The position numbers and the translations under genes are program-made. The notes below the pieces were generated by a model. It had not been told where the DNA came from. It searched no databases and saw nothing but the letters and a program-made list of their open reading frames with translations. A DNA stretch of 64,000 nucleotides from Cyanoderma ruficeps (Eukaryota > Chordata > Aves > Passeriformes > Timaliidae): NCBI GenBank assembly GCA_008694505.1, contig VZDJ01000219.1, forward strand, positions 14,141,058 to 14,205,057. Direction: 5' to 3'. This document shows, piece by piece, positions 34,801 through 45,965 of the stretch; the stretch's first letter is position 1, and each line of letters starts with the position of its first letter.

Positions 34801-36885
34801 ACAACAGTAAGAGCCTGCCTGCAGCAAGTCAAGGCCTTGTTCACACTTGGGGATAATCAAAACACCTCCTCCTCTCTCATTATCAGCAGATGAAAGTTCC
34901 AGTGCACTCGGTCAGCCAGAGGCATTGCCAAATAAACAATCGTATGTGACAATTGGAATTCAACCTTCACAAAGGGCTGTTAACCCAGTAATTCATGTTG
35001 CCAAAGCACTCTCCTCTCTGCAGACTCTGTCCTAGTGAAGAATTGTGTTACCTTTGGATGCTGGCTGGTTTTCCTTGGTGCAATGACTCTCTGTGCCCTA
35101 GGATTGCGAGTCTGGATCTGGACACTGAGTGTGTGGTAGTGGAGGAAGTGGAACTGAATTGGAGTATGATTGTCCAGTACAAAAGGCTGAAAAAGCAGCT
35201 GCTGTCACAGCTGAATTCTCTGCTGGAGGACGTGCATGGTGAGCAGCCCCGACCCGGCCCCAGGGCAGCAGGACCCCAATCCTTCCCCTGGGGTGTGAGG
35301 GGCTGCTGTGGGGTCCTGAGAGGGCTGAGGAGGGGGCAGGGGACAGGTTTCTGTGGATAACAAGGACGAGGTCTGCTCCTAAGCAGTGCAAGACCAGTTT
35401 CTCCTCTCTGTGATGTGGTTTCCTGCTCCCATCAACTTCCCAAGTTCTGGATGCTCAGTCCTGCTGTCAGGAAATGGCTTCTGTGTTTGTCCAGCCCCAT
35501 CCCCTCCTGGTTTATCTCTGACCATGAGATCCAGAGGGACAGTACCCAGCCCTAAACTTGAATTCATTGCCAGCTTTGTTAACCATTAATCATTCTTCTC
35601 TCTCTTGTTTTTTTTTTNTTTTTTTTTTCTGGTAGAGAAACTCACCAACTTAAACGAAGCAGAGCAGGAGCAGGTAAATGCTTTTCTTTACTTACAATAT
35701 GTTCCCTGAAAATTTCTCCAGTTGTTCACTTAAGGACTGTGTGTCCTGCACTTTCCTGGTTCAGTTTCAAGGAGACCTAAGCAGAGTTTCAGGCTTAAGG
35801 CTGTCCTTCACCTTAAAAGAAGGGATTCAGATCTATTCACATCTCCTGGTCTGCTATTAACAAGATGTGATTTGTGTTTTACAAGGCTCTAACACTGAAC
35901 ACCATTTCTTTACAGTGAGGCTTCACCTACTAATACCTCTCCAGAATGTAAGTGTCCAAAAATACCATCTATTCCTCAGGACTCTGGCTTGGGGCTGTGA
36001 GCCTTGCAGAGAAAATCTCTCACCTAACAATGTGATCAGCATTTTGTTGCAGGTATCTGCTGTCCTTGCAGCCTCAGGGCACAGCTCTCGAAATCTGCAC
36101 TGGGCAGAAATCTCTGGGAACTCACCAGGGAAATCATTTATCCTCAGGGAGACACTGGGTTTGCTTCAGCACTCAGGAAAACTCTGAGCCTGTTCCAAGG
36201 AAAGACCACAGAGGGGCTCCCACCAACTGGGCAGGAGCTGGAGCAAACCCAGTACCTGAAAATGTTCCCTAGACAAATCCAAATGCTGCAGGAGATATGA
36301 AATGTGTGAAGAGTATTTCTCTGCAATTAGCACTAGTCCAGTGCTCAAACATGTATCTGCTTGGCACAGCAGGGCATCTTTTCCACAAGCTTTTTAAAAC
36401 AAATGTTGTTTAGAAGTTCTACAAAAGATTTTTTAAATTATTCTTTTAATTGCTGCAACTAAAGTTCAGTTTGAAAATGATTTTCTTCTTAATTCATAAG
36501 TTCAAAAAAAAAATCTTAACTTCTTCACCACTTCTTAACTTTTGGAGCAAATCTAGAGGTATATTTTTGAATCAGTTTATGTGTCCATTATTTATCTTGT
36601 GAGCTCAGTCAGTGGCTGTGCTCTACACAGAACCAGACAGTCACTCAGAACAGGTCAGGAAAAAGAAATATTTTTTTCTGAGACAAGGCAATGCTCTACT
36701 TGGAAGCAACTTGTCAAATATGTTATAAAATATTACTTTATTTTACAGTAAATGAAACTTTTTCATCTTGTTTATTCCTACTGCAGAAAAGCATTGTTGA
36801 GGAGAAACAAGACACACGCTGCTTGAATGGAGATTCTGTCTGGCTCAGACATAAGAAAGACATGAAAAGGAGATATCGGCTATGA
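31216..36885 (+). CDS. TRIM-like gene B: RING, two B-boxes, coiled coil, basic tail, no SPRY
   Basis: Probable RING-type E3 ubiquitin ligase of the TRIM/RBCC family; substrate unknown. Exons 31216-31857, 32903-32998, 33541-33777, 33930-33952, 35102-35238, 35636-35673 and 36787-36885 join in frame to 423 residues. The ATG lies in GCCATGG; the frame is open further upstream but only through a G-rich repeat. RING at residues 20-63 (CPIC, CGHSFC, CPIC) is intact; a B-box1-like block and B-box2 follow, then the coiled coil. The exon plan (96, 237 and 23 bp, same phases) copies TRIM-like A, and the RING/B-box halves are clearly alike, so the two are tandem duplicates. The C-terminus is a helix-like linker and a basic end (KKDMKRRYRL) in place of PRY-SPRY. 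Which named TRIM it matches is not decided. Confidence 0.86.
32405..32650 (+). mobile_element. CR1 fragment (3' end) in TRIM-like B intron 1
   Basis: Contains GGAGGAATTTCTTCACTGAG, CTGAAGGTGTCCAAGGAACG and GAACTCGATGGGCTGGGAGG, standard CR1 3' end phrases in + orientation. Confidence 0.85.
32903..32998 (+). CDS. TRIM-like B exon 2: coiled-coil start
   Basis: 96 bp, phase 0 at both ends. Reads VKLSKTMTELQRSKSTVLTV and continues with KMLQESENQIK. Same size and phase as exon 2 of TRIM-like A. Confidence 0.88.
33541..33777 (+). CDS. TRIM-like B exon 3: main coiled coil
   Basis: 237 bp, 79 codons, phase 0 at both ends, acceptor CCTTTAG and donor GTAAGC. Strong heptad pattern (LLNELFNDIETELHEKKTMI, then ELALVADTRNKMEQKRDQTE), one codon longer than the matching exon of TRIM-like A. 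Confidence 0.92.
33930..33952 (+). CDS. TRIM-like B exon 4: 23 bp microexon
   Basis: Encodes DLKLVTD plus two bases; acceptor GATAG after a long T-rich tract, donor GTATGT. Length and phase equal the TRIM-like A microexon. Confidence 0.82.
35102..35238 (+). CDS. TRIM-like B exon 5: linker helix
   Basis: 137 bp, phase 2 in, phase 1 out, acceptor CCCTAG, donor GTGAGC. Reads IASLDLDTECVVVEEVELNW and a helix-like MIVQYKRLKKQLLSQLNSLL. Its phases match exon 5 of TRIM-like A, though the sequence is very different. Confidence 0.78.
35636..35673 (+). CDS. TRIM-like B exon 6
   Basis: 38 bp, phase 1 in, phase 0 out; reads EKLTNLNEAEQEQ with the preceding base. The acceptor follows a T-run with one unresolved base at 35618. 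Short, so supported mainly by the clean frame on both sides. Confidence 0.65.
36787..36885 (+). CDS. TRIM-like B exon 7: basic C-terminus and stop
   Basis: 32 codons plus TGA at 36883-36885, acceptor CTGCAG, phase 0 in. Reads KSIVEEKQDTRCLNGDSVWL and ends RHKKDMKRRYRL; the Lys/Arg cluster could act as a nuclear localisation signal. A poly(A) signal follows at 37147. Confidence 0.68.
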   Translation, partial: KSIVEEKQDTRCLNGDSVWLRHKKDMKRRYRL

Positions 36886-37146
36886 GATGGAAAGAAAAAC
36901 TTAAATATTATCCAAAATTACCTCTAATAACGAGAACCTGCCACGTGTTTTGATCTCCCCTCCTACCTTGCATTCAAATCAATTCTGTAACAAGTGAAAA
37001 TTTAATTGTAACTGTAAGAATTAACATTAATGAAGTCTCCAACTGCTGCTGCATTGCAAACTGCGGACTGCACCGTCTCATGGGTCTAATTATACTTTTG
37101 TACGGTGACTTGTGGTGACTGTTGTCACTCTGTGGCTGAATAACCA

Positions 37147-37152
37147 AATAAA
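37147..37152 (+). terminator. Poly(A) signal AATAAA for TRIM-like B
   Basis: Canonical hexamer in CCAAATAAATGAC, 262 bases after the stop codon of TRIM-like B, a normal 3'UTR length. Confidence 0.6.
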
Positions 37153-37680
37153 TGACTCCAGGTACACATAAGCAAGGCTGGAGGATTCCATGCCATCACC
37201 AGGAATTAGCTGTTGAGAGCAGTTTTTGTGGGCAGACTGCCAGGAAATCAAGGCTGAAGTTCTCTGGGTTTTTACAGCGCTTGTGGCTGCAGCTCTGTTC
37301 TGTCACTTACGATAATCAACCCATACCTGATTCCAGGGATTAAAAACAACCACAGCAATCCATCTGAGATTACAGTAACATCTCTGTTCCTGGTTTGAAT
37401 GGACCCTCCAGGCTGTGCTGTGTGCTCAGCCCTGGCTCTGCTGCGCCCATCAATTGTCAGCGCGGCAAAAAGCGCGTGGCCAAATTTTGGGAGCTCAGCG
37501 GCTGCTCAAGGTGACTTTGCAAATATTCCCTCCTGCTGGAGGCCAGCGAGGCACAAAGGGCAGCTGCTCTCAGCCACCCAGAGGAGGCAAAAGAAATGAG
37601 CCTGTCCTTCAGCACTTTCCTCACCTGGGCTTCTCTCTGGCTGCCAGCTGAAGGAGCTGGGAGCAGCCAGTGCAGGTCAG

Positions 37681-37703
37681 TGCTGCTGCTGCTGCTGCTG
37701 CTG
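37681..37703. repeat. (TGC)n trinucleotide run
   Basis: About 7-8 perfect TGC units in the spacer, not in a recognised gene. Confidence 0.9.
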
Positions 37704-40462
37704 CAGAGTTCCTGCAGTGCTGCAAATCCCTGCAGACACCAACTCTCACTCAAATGTGGGGTTTGCAACCCTGCTGCAGGCTCACAAGGCTTTTGGCTGA
37801 AAATGAGCATCTAGGAAGGTGGAATTTGTGAGTTAGATGCTAAGTTGATGGTGCAGTTTAATTTCCCCCATGCGTTTGCTCGTTTGCAAAGAGACTCCTC
37901 GGAGTTTGTGACTTGTTTTAATGTTCCATGCCTTAGCCTTGAGGAAGCAAAGAGCTGAAAGACTGGATGAAAGCAAGATGAGAAAACACACTGAGTCCAG
38001 CAATTCTTTAACTAAGCCTTCTAACACACATCAGCACTCTGAAAATTTTATCACCTAATTGCTTCTTGACTCTAGGTGACAACATTGGACCGTGACACAC
38101 TGAGAGTGCAGCAGTTCTGCACAGATATTTGTGCAGAGCACTCTCTTGATTGCAGTATAATTCTCCTGAGATATGGACAGACATTATTTCTTTTTGGTAT
38201 CTTTATGGCTTAATTATTTTGATTACCTAAGAACTCTGATTCATTGCATCTTTCCTTTTGTATTACGCCCTCTCCCCTCCAACCATTCAATTTTTACTTG
38301 GCATTTGTCTCATCCTTGATGGAAGCCTTTAAAAGCAGCTCGTTTTAGCTCTTCTTTTTTGGTTTTGCCAAGCACTGAATGATGTGACTGAATTAAATTA
38401 AATGCATTTCAAGCATTAGGATGGGCATCTTTCTGTTACTTAGTCTGATGGGTTTTCTAAGTCAGTCAGACCTGCCACACACAGATCTCTGTGTGTGTGA
38501 CATTAATTGGGACCTTCCAAGCCCAGCAGGTCAGGGTGGGGAGGAAGGTTTGTCCCAGCTCTGACAGAACTCAGATGGGAACCAGGCAGTTCCATCTTCT
38601 CCGTCCCCAAACTTAATGCAACAATGTGCAAATTCAGGCCTGAATCTCAGTGCACTGTCAAGGGAGGGAAGGGCAAGGAGAGAAAAGAACTCCTTTTTAA
38701 CCACTTTCAGCATAACCCAGCCATCCTCCCACAGAGCTGTACCAGCAGGCCCAGGGCACTGGGCAGGGAGGTGCCAGGAGGATGGCACTGAAGGCAGGAG
38801 GCTCCTTACACAAGGCTGGGAGCCAGGTGGCACAGAGCAGCCCAGAGCTGGGCGAAATCACAGGCTGCCTTTATCTGCTGAGTGATAACGCTGAGCTGGG
38901 AGACAGGAAAGACTGGGGAGAGCTGGGAAGAGCCTCTGCCTGTGGGGTTTATGGCCAGAGGGCTGATAACACCATCACAGGCAGCCCTCAGAGCAATGTG
39001 CCAGGTGGTACCAGGGCACTGGACAGGAGCTGCTGGGCAAAAGGCAAGGAGGGAGGGCTCCCAGGGCTGCCCAGGAGTACCTGCTCGGTGGAATAAAGCA
39101 ATTTCCAGCATTATTTTGCAGGCTGACCGGCTGGTCTGTGGAGATTTGATATTCCACAGATGATGTGGTGACCTGCAGAAGCAGCAGGGTTTGCCAGGCA
39201 GGCTGAGTGGGATGGGCAGATGGCACACGCTGGCATTTGTGTGTCAGCAAACCCCAGGTCCTTGGCAGGAGATTCTGGAGCGTGAGGAGCCCAGAGGCAC
39301 ATTTCTCCAAGGCCAAAGGTTCCCTCAGCACAGAAATATATTAACCATAAAGCTTAATATACCTCGAGAAGAGGAAAGCAGTTGGAAGTGAAATGATTTA
39401 ATTATCTTAAATAATTGCTTGGACTTTTTCCACCCATTTTTCAGAAAATCAGTCTATAAGTAAGAAGAAAGAAAAGGCCAATCTTTTTTAGGTCCAGAAA
39501 AATAATAATGCTCGGGATTTTTTTCTTTTAATATCATGTTCCAAGAAGATACTATTTCCCTGTTTCTTCCATGAAGACATGATGTATTGGATGATCCAAG
39601 TTTTTTCCACAGCCTGTGCTTCTAGAACAAGAATAAAAATGCTGGAACACCCATTGCTTGGGTTTGTGATTTCTTATTAGGATTCTGCAGAGTCCCTAAA
39701 CAAAAGGCTTTGAATGCTTTTGTCATAGATGTCACTCCTCCCAAGGATTTGTCTTGGAGTCACCATATCATTCAAACTCAATTAAAACTCCTGTGGAAGT
39801 CCCTAAAGGGATTGGGAAGTCAGCCACTGATGTTTTTGACAATGGACAGGGGAGAGGGAGGGAGCTCTTCTATTTCCACTGCAATTGTCTGTTCTGGTTA
39901 CCATGACATCTAATAAACCCTCATGGAGAAGGGAAATGTTTTCAGTGGAAATATCCAGTATTCCTGCAGTAAGATTTACAGCATTTGCTTAACACTGAAA
40001 GACAAGAGCATGAATTCTGCAGGCTTCAAGTTGGCTTAATTCGCTCCAACCGTGTATTGATGGGGGTTTTTGACAGCTCAAGGCTCCACCTGGAATGCAA
40101 ATATTGGGCAATGTTTGACTTGAGATGAAACGTCTGCTTTTCTGTGCAGCAGGGAAGGGAAGGGAAGGCAGACAGGGCTGGGCATGACCCCTCCAACCTT
40201 GAACCTCCAGCCCAGAGATAAGAGCAGAGCCCTCAACAGAAACCTGGGATTTTAAATACCCACATTGCCAAGGATCCTTCATCCTTCTCAGCTTTTTAAT
40301 GAATCCCAGTGGTACCCCGGAGCAAAAAGAGACCAGGGAGAGTCACAATTCCCCACCTTCACAAAGTTTAATCTCACTTCACCTCACATTATCAACCCTA
40401 CACTTTCTTTCTCCAGACAGCAGCCGACAGAATGAGAGGACACAGTGTTTAAGCTGTGCCAA

Positions 40463-40676
40463 GGGAAATATAGGTTGGATAGTAGGAAAAAGTTTTTCAC
40501 GGAAAGGGTGATAAAGCACTGGAATGGTTTGCCCGGGGAGGTGATGGAGTCACCATCCCTGGATGTTTAAAAAAAGACGGGATGTGGCACTCGGTGCCGT
40601 GGTTTATTTGAGGTGTTAGGGCTGCATTGGACCCGATGATCTTGGAGTTCTCTTCCAGCCCTGTAATTCTGTAATT
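40463..40676 (+). mobile_element. CR1 fragment (3' end) upstream of the SLC26A2 promoter
   Basis: GGTTGGATAGTAGGAAAAAG, AAGCACTGGAATGGTTTGCC, CATCCCTGGATGTTTAAAAA and the tail TGTAATTCTGTAATTTC mark a CR1 3' end in + orientation, ending only about 30 bases before the CpG-rich block. Confidence 0.85.
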
Positions 40677-40699
40677 TCAAAGGGTTGAGTGCCAGGTAA

Positions 40700-41050
40700 A
40701 GGACCAGGAGCAGCCTTTCCGGGGCCTCCCGTCGCTCCGCACACGGAGAATCCCTTCGGAAGTGACCCGGGCCGGGGGGTGGAAGGGGCGAGGCTCTGCC
40801 CGGCCCTCCCTGCCCGGAGCGGGGCGGTGCTGCCCAGGGCGGGCGGTTCTTCCGTCTGTCCCTCCGTCTGTAACTCTGTCTGTCCCTCGATCCGTAGCTC
40901 TGTAACTCTGTCTGTCTGTCCGTCCGTCGGTCGCAGCCGCCCCGGGTGCCCGGGGAGCCGCGGGCGGTGAGTGCCGGGGGAAGGGGGCGGGCAGGGTGGG
41001 GACAGCGGGGTCCGGCTCGGACCCCCGGAACGAGCAGAAGAGAAGAGCAA
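40700..41050 (+). promoter_or_regulatory. SLC26A2: CpG-rich promoter and probable noncoding exon 1 of SLC26A2
   Basis: An abrupt CG-dense block (GGGCCGGGGGG, GGAGCGGGGCGG, CCGCGGGCG) in an AT-richer setting. A strong donor, GCGGGCG|GTGAGTG, falls at 40966/40967 and could splice to the acceptor at 45952-45953 just before the SLC26A2 start. Human SLC26A2 also has a noncoding first exon and starts translation in exon 2. The transcription start is not determined. No TATA box is evident. Confidence 0.6.
40851..40933. repeat. CTGT/CCGT-rich repeat within the SLC26A2 promoter
   Basis: Interrupted tetranucleotide repeats (CCGTCTGTCCCTCCGTCTGT, CTGTCTGTCTGTCCGTCCGT) that lie inside the presumed first exon. 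Confidence 0.85.
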
Positions 41051-44000
41051 AATGCACATGGAAGCCGTAAGGAGGCTGGGCAGGAAGGCAGCGGGAACCC
41101 AGAGGGTGAAAGTGAATGTTGCGTTAAAAACTAAATTGTTGCTCTCGCTTCCCTTTCGCTTTGCCGGGACAGTAAATGTTGGTTCGGCTTCCAAAGCGCT
41201 CCGCAAACCCCCTCGGTTTCAGGAGGTGCCCAGACTGCGGGGTTCTTCTTGAAGGTCTTTCTTAATTTTATTAATTTTTATTAATTAAAACACAACATTA
41301 AAACACACAGCGCGATCCATGGTGGGTTTCCATTGGGCTCGGACGGTCTCTCCCAGCCCTGTGGATCCGTGGTGGGATGCCCTGGGCTGAGCCGGCAGCT
41401 GCTGCCTGAGGAAATTCCTTTGGGCAGCTCTTCCTCAGCCCATCCTCACTGCCCAGCGCAGCTCCTCAGCGTTCCACCTTTCCCTGCTAACAGAAAGGGT
41501 GGGAGAAGGGCCCTAACACGGGAATAATTTGCTGAAAGAGCCTCTTGACGAACTCTCCCTAAAAAATCCGGGTGGGATGTGTCCTGCTGGAGGGATCTGC
41601 TTCAGCCAGGGCAGGGCAGGGCAGCCAACACGCTCGGCTGCCCATGGGAGCTGACACAACTTCCCTGGAATATCTGGCTGCCAGCAGGGAGCCAATTCCA
41701 TGGGATCTTCCCCAAAAATGCTGGAGGCTGCTGCTGCTCGGGAGAAGTGAGGAGATCCCACATTTCACAAAAGGGAGGTTTTATTGTCCGGCTTTGCAGG
41801 TTTTCCCACGGGAGTGGATGGCTGCTGGTTGCTGTGAGGCAGCTCTGTTTCCACATGTGTTCCTTAAACGTGGTTTTCATTATTCATGTCATTTTCAGTC
41901 CTTTGTGGGAGTCAATGTTTGTGGCTTGAATGTTTTGCGGCAGGATATGAAGGATTTAGTCAAATTCCCAGGTGCAGGCGGTGTTGTTACAGTGCTTATC
42001 TGGGTGTTATCATGTTATCATTGAATTTCCTTGTTGCTCCACAACAGTAAAGACATTATTTGAAAAAGGCCGTTGTCCAACAAGAGAAAGGTCAAAGATT
42101 TAATTGTCAAAATGCTGCGATCTGCTTTCCTGTTATATTCTTAAGGGGGGCATTTTCTAAGGGCCCAGCTCTGGTTCAGTTTGTGTGGAACTTGGAGTTC
42201 TGATTCACCTGCTTCTCCTTTACAATTCTCCAGAAACCGTTCATGTCTTTTTAGATTACGGATTTATACATTCATTTTTAGTGCATTTAAATTCTCCTGT
42301 CTAGCAAGGGGTACATGAGGGTGGGGGGTGTTCACACACAGTGATAATTTAAATATAGAAAAACAAAGAAAACTTGAGATGGGTGTTGTAGAAAGAATAC
42401 TTTTGATTTAGTTTCTACTCTGAAGTGCTCACATCTGAAGTTTCACCTTGCAGTAGTTATTTCAGCAGGTGAGTGAGCTTCACAACCCATTTTTCTCTTA
42501 CTCTCAAGGTGACTGATCTGCCACAGACGAATGAAGTCCAAGCCAGCCCTGGGCTGCAGGTAGTGCTCCCCCAAAAACAGAAGCCAGGCAGATGCTGCCA
42601 CATCATGGGATCAGAAAGGAAGGCCCAGATGGGCTCCAGAAATAGTCTGGAGGTCTGATGACTTTTAGAGACTGCAGGACCTCCCTGTATCTTTATTTTA
42701 TGGCAGTCAGTTGATAGCAGATACTGGAAATTTCCTCAGCTCTGTCCCGTAGTGTTTTTATCTTAAGCGAAATTCGTGGCAACGAGACACCCCCGAAAGG
42801 CCAAAAGAGTGATAAAAGTGAATTCTAGGTTGTGTGTAAATAGCAGTTTGCAGAATAAAAGCCACAGCAGCTCTTTTTTCAAGTTAAATGTACAAAATGT
42901 CCTTCGGTGTCCAAACCATGAACCAAAGGGGTTTTCTCAGGCTTGGGGTATTTTTTATGTTTAAGAACAAAATCCAGTTTTATTAGACAAGCCTGGGCTA
43001 ACGGTTACAGAATTAATACAGGGCAGCACTTTGAGGCAGAAAAGGGTGAAACGAGCGTTGGAAATTTTGTCATTTCCTACTATCCTGACATGGCACGGGG
43101 CAGGGAGTGTGTGGTGAAAGGTCCTTTTCATGCCACGGAGAGAAAGTTGTCATGCAAGTGAGCACAAAGACCCAGTATGTGCTCAGAGTTCTGGAGCCAA
43201 AGAGGTTTTTACTTCGAACATTTCCCTACTGTCTGGGCAGGACTGAAACCCAGGCACCCCCTCCCATGCAGATGTTTTACAGCAGCAGCAAACTGAGCTG
43301 TCTGGGGTTTGTCTTGGCACATTTGAGAAAATTCCCGAGTTGGAGTGAGCTGCCTGCAAGTCCTGGAGGAGGGACAGAAGGAATCAGAAGGATTTTCGCT
43401 TCTGAAATCTTTATTAAATTAATAATCTCAGAAAACAAACTCATTGCTACACATAAAAGGTGGTCTGGGTTGATTTTTTTCCCCCCTCAGCTTTTACAGT
43501 GCTGATTGGCTGAGCTTTGGGTGGGTTTGGAACCTTTTGATTTGTAACTGTGCTGGTAAAACAAATAAAACTTCTTGAGCAAATACAGCTCCAAAATGTG
43601 CTCTTGAAAAGTAGGGCTGACACAGGCTTTTGTAATACTCCCTTGATTCTCACTGTGTGTTTAGGGGGGTTGGGAGGGCTGTAAATCATCCCTGAGCACA
43701 CTTTGCAGTCCTGTACAGGTGGGTGAGGTAGGGATGGGGGTCTCCTCCAATGTGATCACTCTGTCATCTTGAGCACGTCCCTTCTTGCAGTGCAGTTTCT
43801 TCATTTAAAGATCCTGATTCTTCCTGTGGCTCTGGGTATCAGTGCTCTGGGCTGGGAGGGCTTTTCCAGCCCCAGTGATCCTGGGATATTACAGCAGGGA
43901 GGGACACAGCCCCTGTCACACAGAAAATCCATCCCTGCTGGTGCCAGCCATCCCTGGACCGTCCGTGGTTTGGGGGCTGTGTTGGAAACCCTCCTTTCAG

Positions 44001-44440
44001 GGACAGCCAGCAAAGAGTGGCTGGGTTGGGTTATTTGGGAGGCTGCAGGAGCTCACCCACCAAAGAGATGCTCCCTGTCTGAGTCTGTGAATGGAAACAC
44101 CTTTGGGAGTCCCAGCACGGAGCAGGAGATAAAGCAGAAACTCCTCCCTGGGATCTTCTGTCATCTGTGTGTTGGCTTTAGATATGTCTGCAGCTCCAGG
44201 GACAGGCACACCACGGTGTGAGGTGGGATTAGTTGGATGGAATTCCCTTCTAATTGGTTCTAGAAGTCTCTGAAGAAGCCATTCTAAATATTAAGTTCTG
44301 TAGTTGGTCCTGCTCTTGTGGGTTCCTTCTGCTCAGGCTGTCCTAAGGCAGCAGGCACCACACAAAGTCACTTCTCTCCCTTCTCCCTCCCGTATCTTTG
44401 GGAAACTCACGCTGCAGGGGAGGTGGCAGTGAGTGCTTTA

Positions 44441-44634
44441 ATTAGGAAATATTTCTGTACCAATAGGGCTGCCCAGGGAAGTGCTGGAGTCCCCATCCCT
44501 GGAGGGCTTTAGAAGACGTGTAGATGTGGCACTTGGGGACATGGGTTAGTGGAGGCCTTGGCACTGCTGGGAGTGGCTGGACTGGATGATCTCAGAGGGA
44601 TTTTCCAACCTCAATGACTCCACAGCTCTGTGAT
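44441..44634 (+). mobile_element. CR1 fragment (3' end) in SLC26A2 intron 1
   Basis: GGGCTGCCCAGGGAAGTGCT, CCATCCCTGGAGGGCTTTAG and TGGACTGGATGATCTCAGAG followed by CACAGCTCTGTGAT; + orientation, 5'-truncated. Confidence 0.8.
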
Positions 44635-45671
44635 AAGAACTGTAGCTGTAGGTACTTGTGAAATGGTGATTAGGTGAACACATTCTGAGGCAGACTCAAG
44701 TGGCATCCTTAGCACTGCCAGTTCCAGTAGTCATTTATTAATTGGAACAATTAATCCAGGACGATTGGAGGATTAATTGGGCGATCAATTCAGCAGTGAG
44801 CATTCCATGGGCAGTAGTCTGGCTGATGTTTGCACTGCACGGAGAGGACGTGAGCGGCACACAAAATCCGTGTTGTCATTGGCACTCTGGGACTGCACCC
44901 TGACCGTGACACTTCTCAGGGTTCTCTTGGTGTTTTTTTCCCCCCAGACCAGTCAGATTCTGGCTGAAATGGCCTCACTGAACTGGTGGTACCAGGTGTT
45001 GGGGCTTGAGGAGTTTTCTGGAGAATTCTGGATGTTTTCTGAAGGTGGGAGAGCTGTGTACGTGCTGGCAGTCACTTGGTATGGCCAAGTTTCATCAGGG
45101 TTTGTCTCATCAAGACTTTGCTCTTTCCCAGTCAGGCCATGTGTCCCCAGTGTTAAATTATTGGTATAATTACCCTGCTTTACTGTCTGTGGGCAGCTTG
45201 GACTAGGGCACCATTTCCAGCAGAAGTGTCCCACGTACTTATCACTGTGCCCTTAAATATGTTTTCCACTTGTGTACATTATTTTGGTGGGGTGACATTT
45301 CCTTGTAAAACCAGCTTTTCCAAAGTGTGAAGTGCTTTTGTTTGCAACGTGTCATTGGCTGTAAAAAAGCCACTTCTTAGCTAACAGACCTTTACAGTGT
45401 TTGGCAGGCGAAATCACTGCATTAGGAAAAAAAAACCCAAACAACAAAAACCAACCCACAAGTGATGTAGACTGAGCTGTGCTTTGCTGGAAATGTCCCA
45501 CTTGCAGTTAATTTTCAGCAGCTGAACTGGAGTGGCTGTGGCACTACAATAAACCCTCTGGCTGGCTTTGCAAGGTGGAACAGGCTGCAGGCAGAGGTTT
45601 TCTCAAGGAAGCCTCCCAGAAAGGCAGTGCTGCTGCATTCCTGTCCCTTTCCCAACGCTGCCAGCAGCAGT

Positions 45672-45788
45672 TGTATCCCACAGGAATATCAGCTTCCCTC
45701 CTGGGAAAGGTGTATCCCACAGGAATATCAGCTTCCCTCCTGGGAAAGGTGTATCCCACAGGAATATCAGCTTCCCTCCTGGGAAAGG
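45672..45788. repeat. Perfect threefold 39 bp tandem repeat
   Basis: Copies start at 45672, 45711 and 45750 and are identical as far as I can read. It lies 165 bases before the SLC26A2 coding exon, in intron 1. The unit is 13 codons long, so all frames that are open stay open. Confidence 0.95.
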
Positions 45789-45965
45789 TCATTCCTTGCC
45801 TCACAGGGATAACAGCGAGGGGGCACATTCCCAGTTTGCTTGGAAATTGCTTTATCCCTGCAGAACTGAGAGTTTCAGCCCTTGCTTTCCATAAATGCCG
45901 TGTTCAAGCTGTACATTTATTTTTGGTTCAGCTGCCTTTCTTTGTGTTTTTAGTCAGTCCCGGTG

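Larger units (their letters stand above)
26532..36786 (+). other. Introns of the two TRIM-like genes
   Basis: In TRIM-like A, introns 1-3 (26532-27152, 27249-27621, 27856-27949) are plain AT-rich sequence, intron 4 (27973-28872) is nearly all CR1, and intron 5 (29046-29641) shows nothing. In TRIM-like B, intron 1 (31858-32902) carries a CR1 fragment, and introns 2, 4, 5 and 6 (32999-33540, 33953-35101, 35239-35635, 35674-36786) show no other gene or repeat I can name. The stretch 29791-31215 between the genes is listed separately. Confidence 0.65.
37153..40700. other. Spacer between TRIM-like B and SLC26A2
   Basis: No gene is recognised on either strand. It holds a (TGC)n run of about 7-8 units at 37681-37703 and a CR1 fragment at 40463-40676. 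The open frames are short and without recognisable motifs. Confidence 0.6.
40967..45953 (+). other. SLC26A2: SLC26A2 intron 1
   Basis: Inferred from the candidate donor at 40967 and the acceptor TTTTTAG ending at 45953. No coding sequence is supported. It contains a CR1 fragment (44441-44634) and a threefold 39 bp tandem repeat (45672-45788). Confidence 0.5.
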
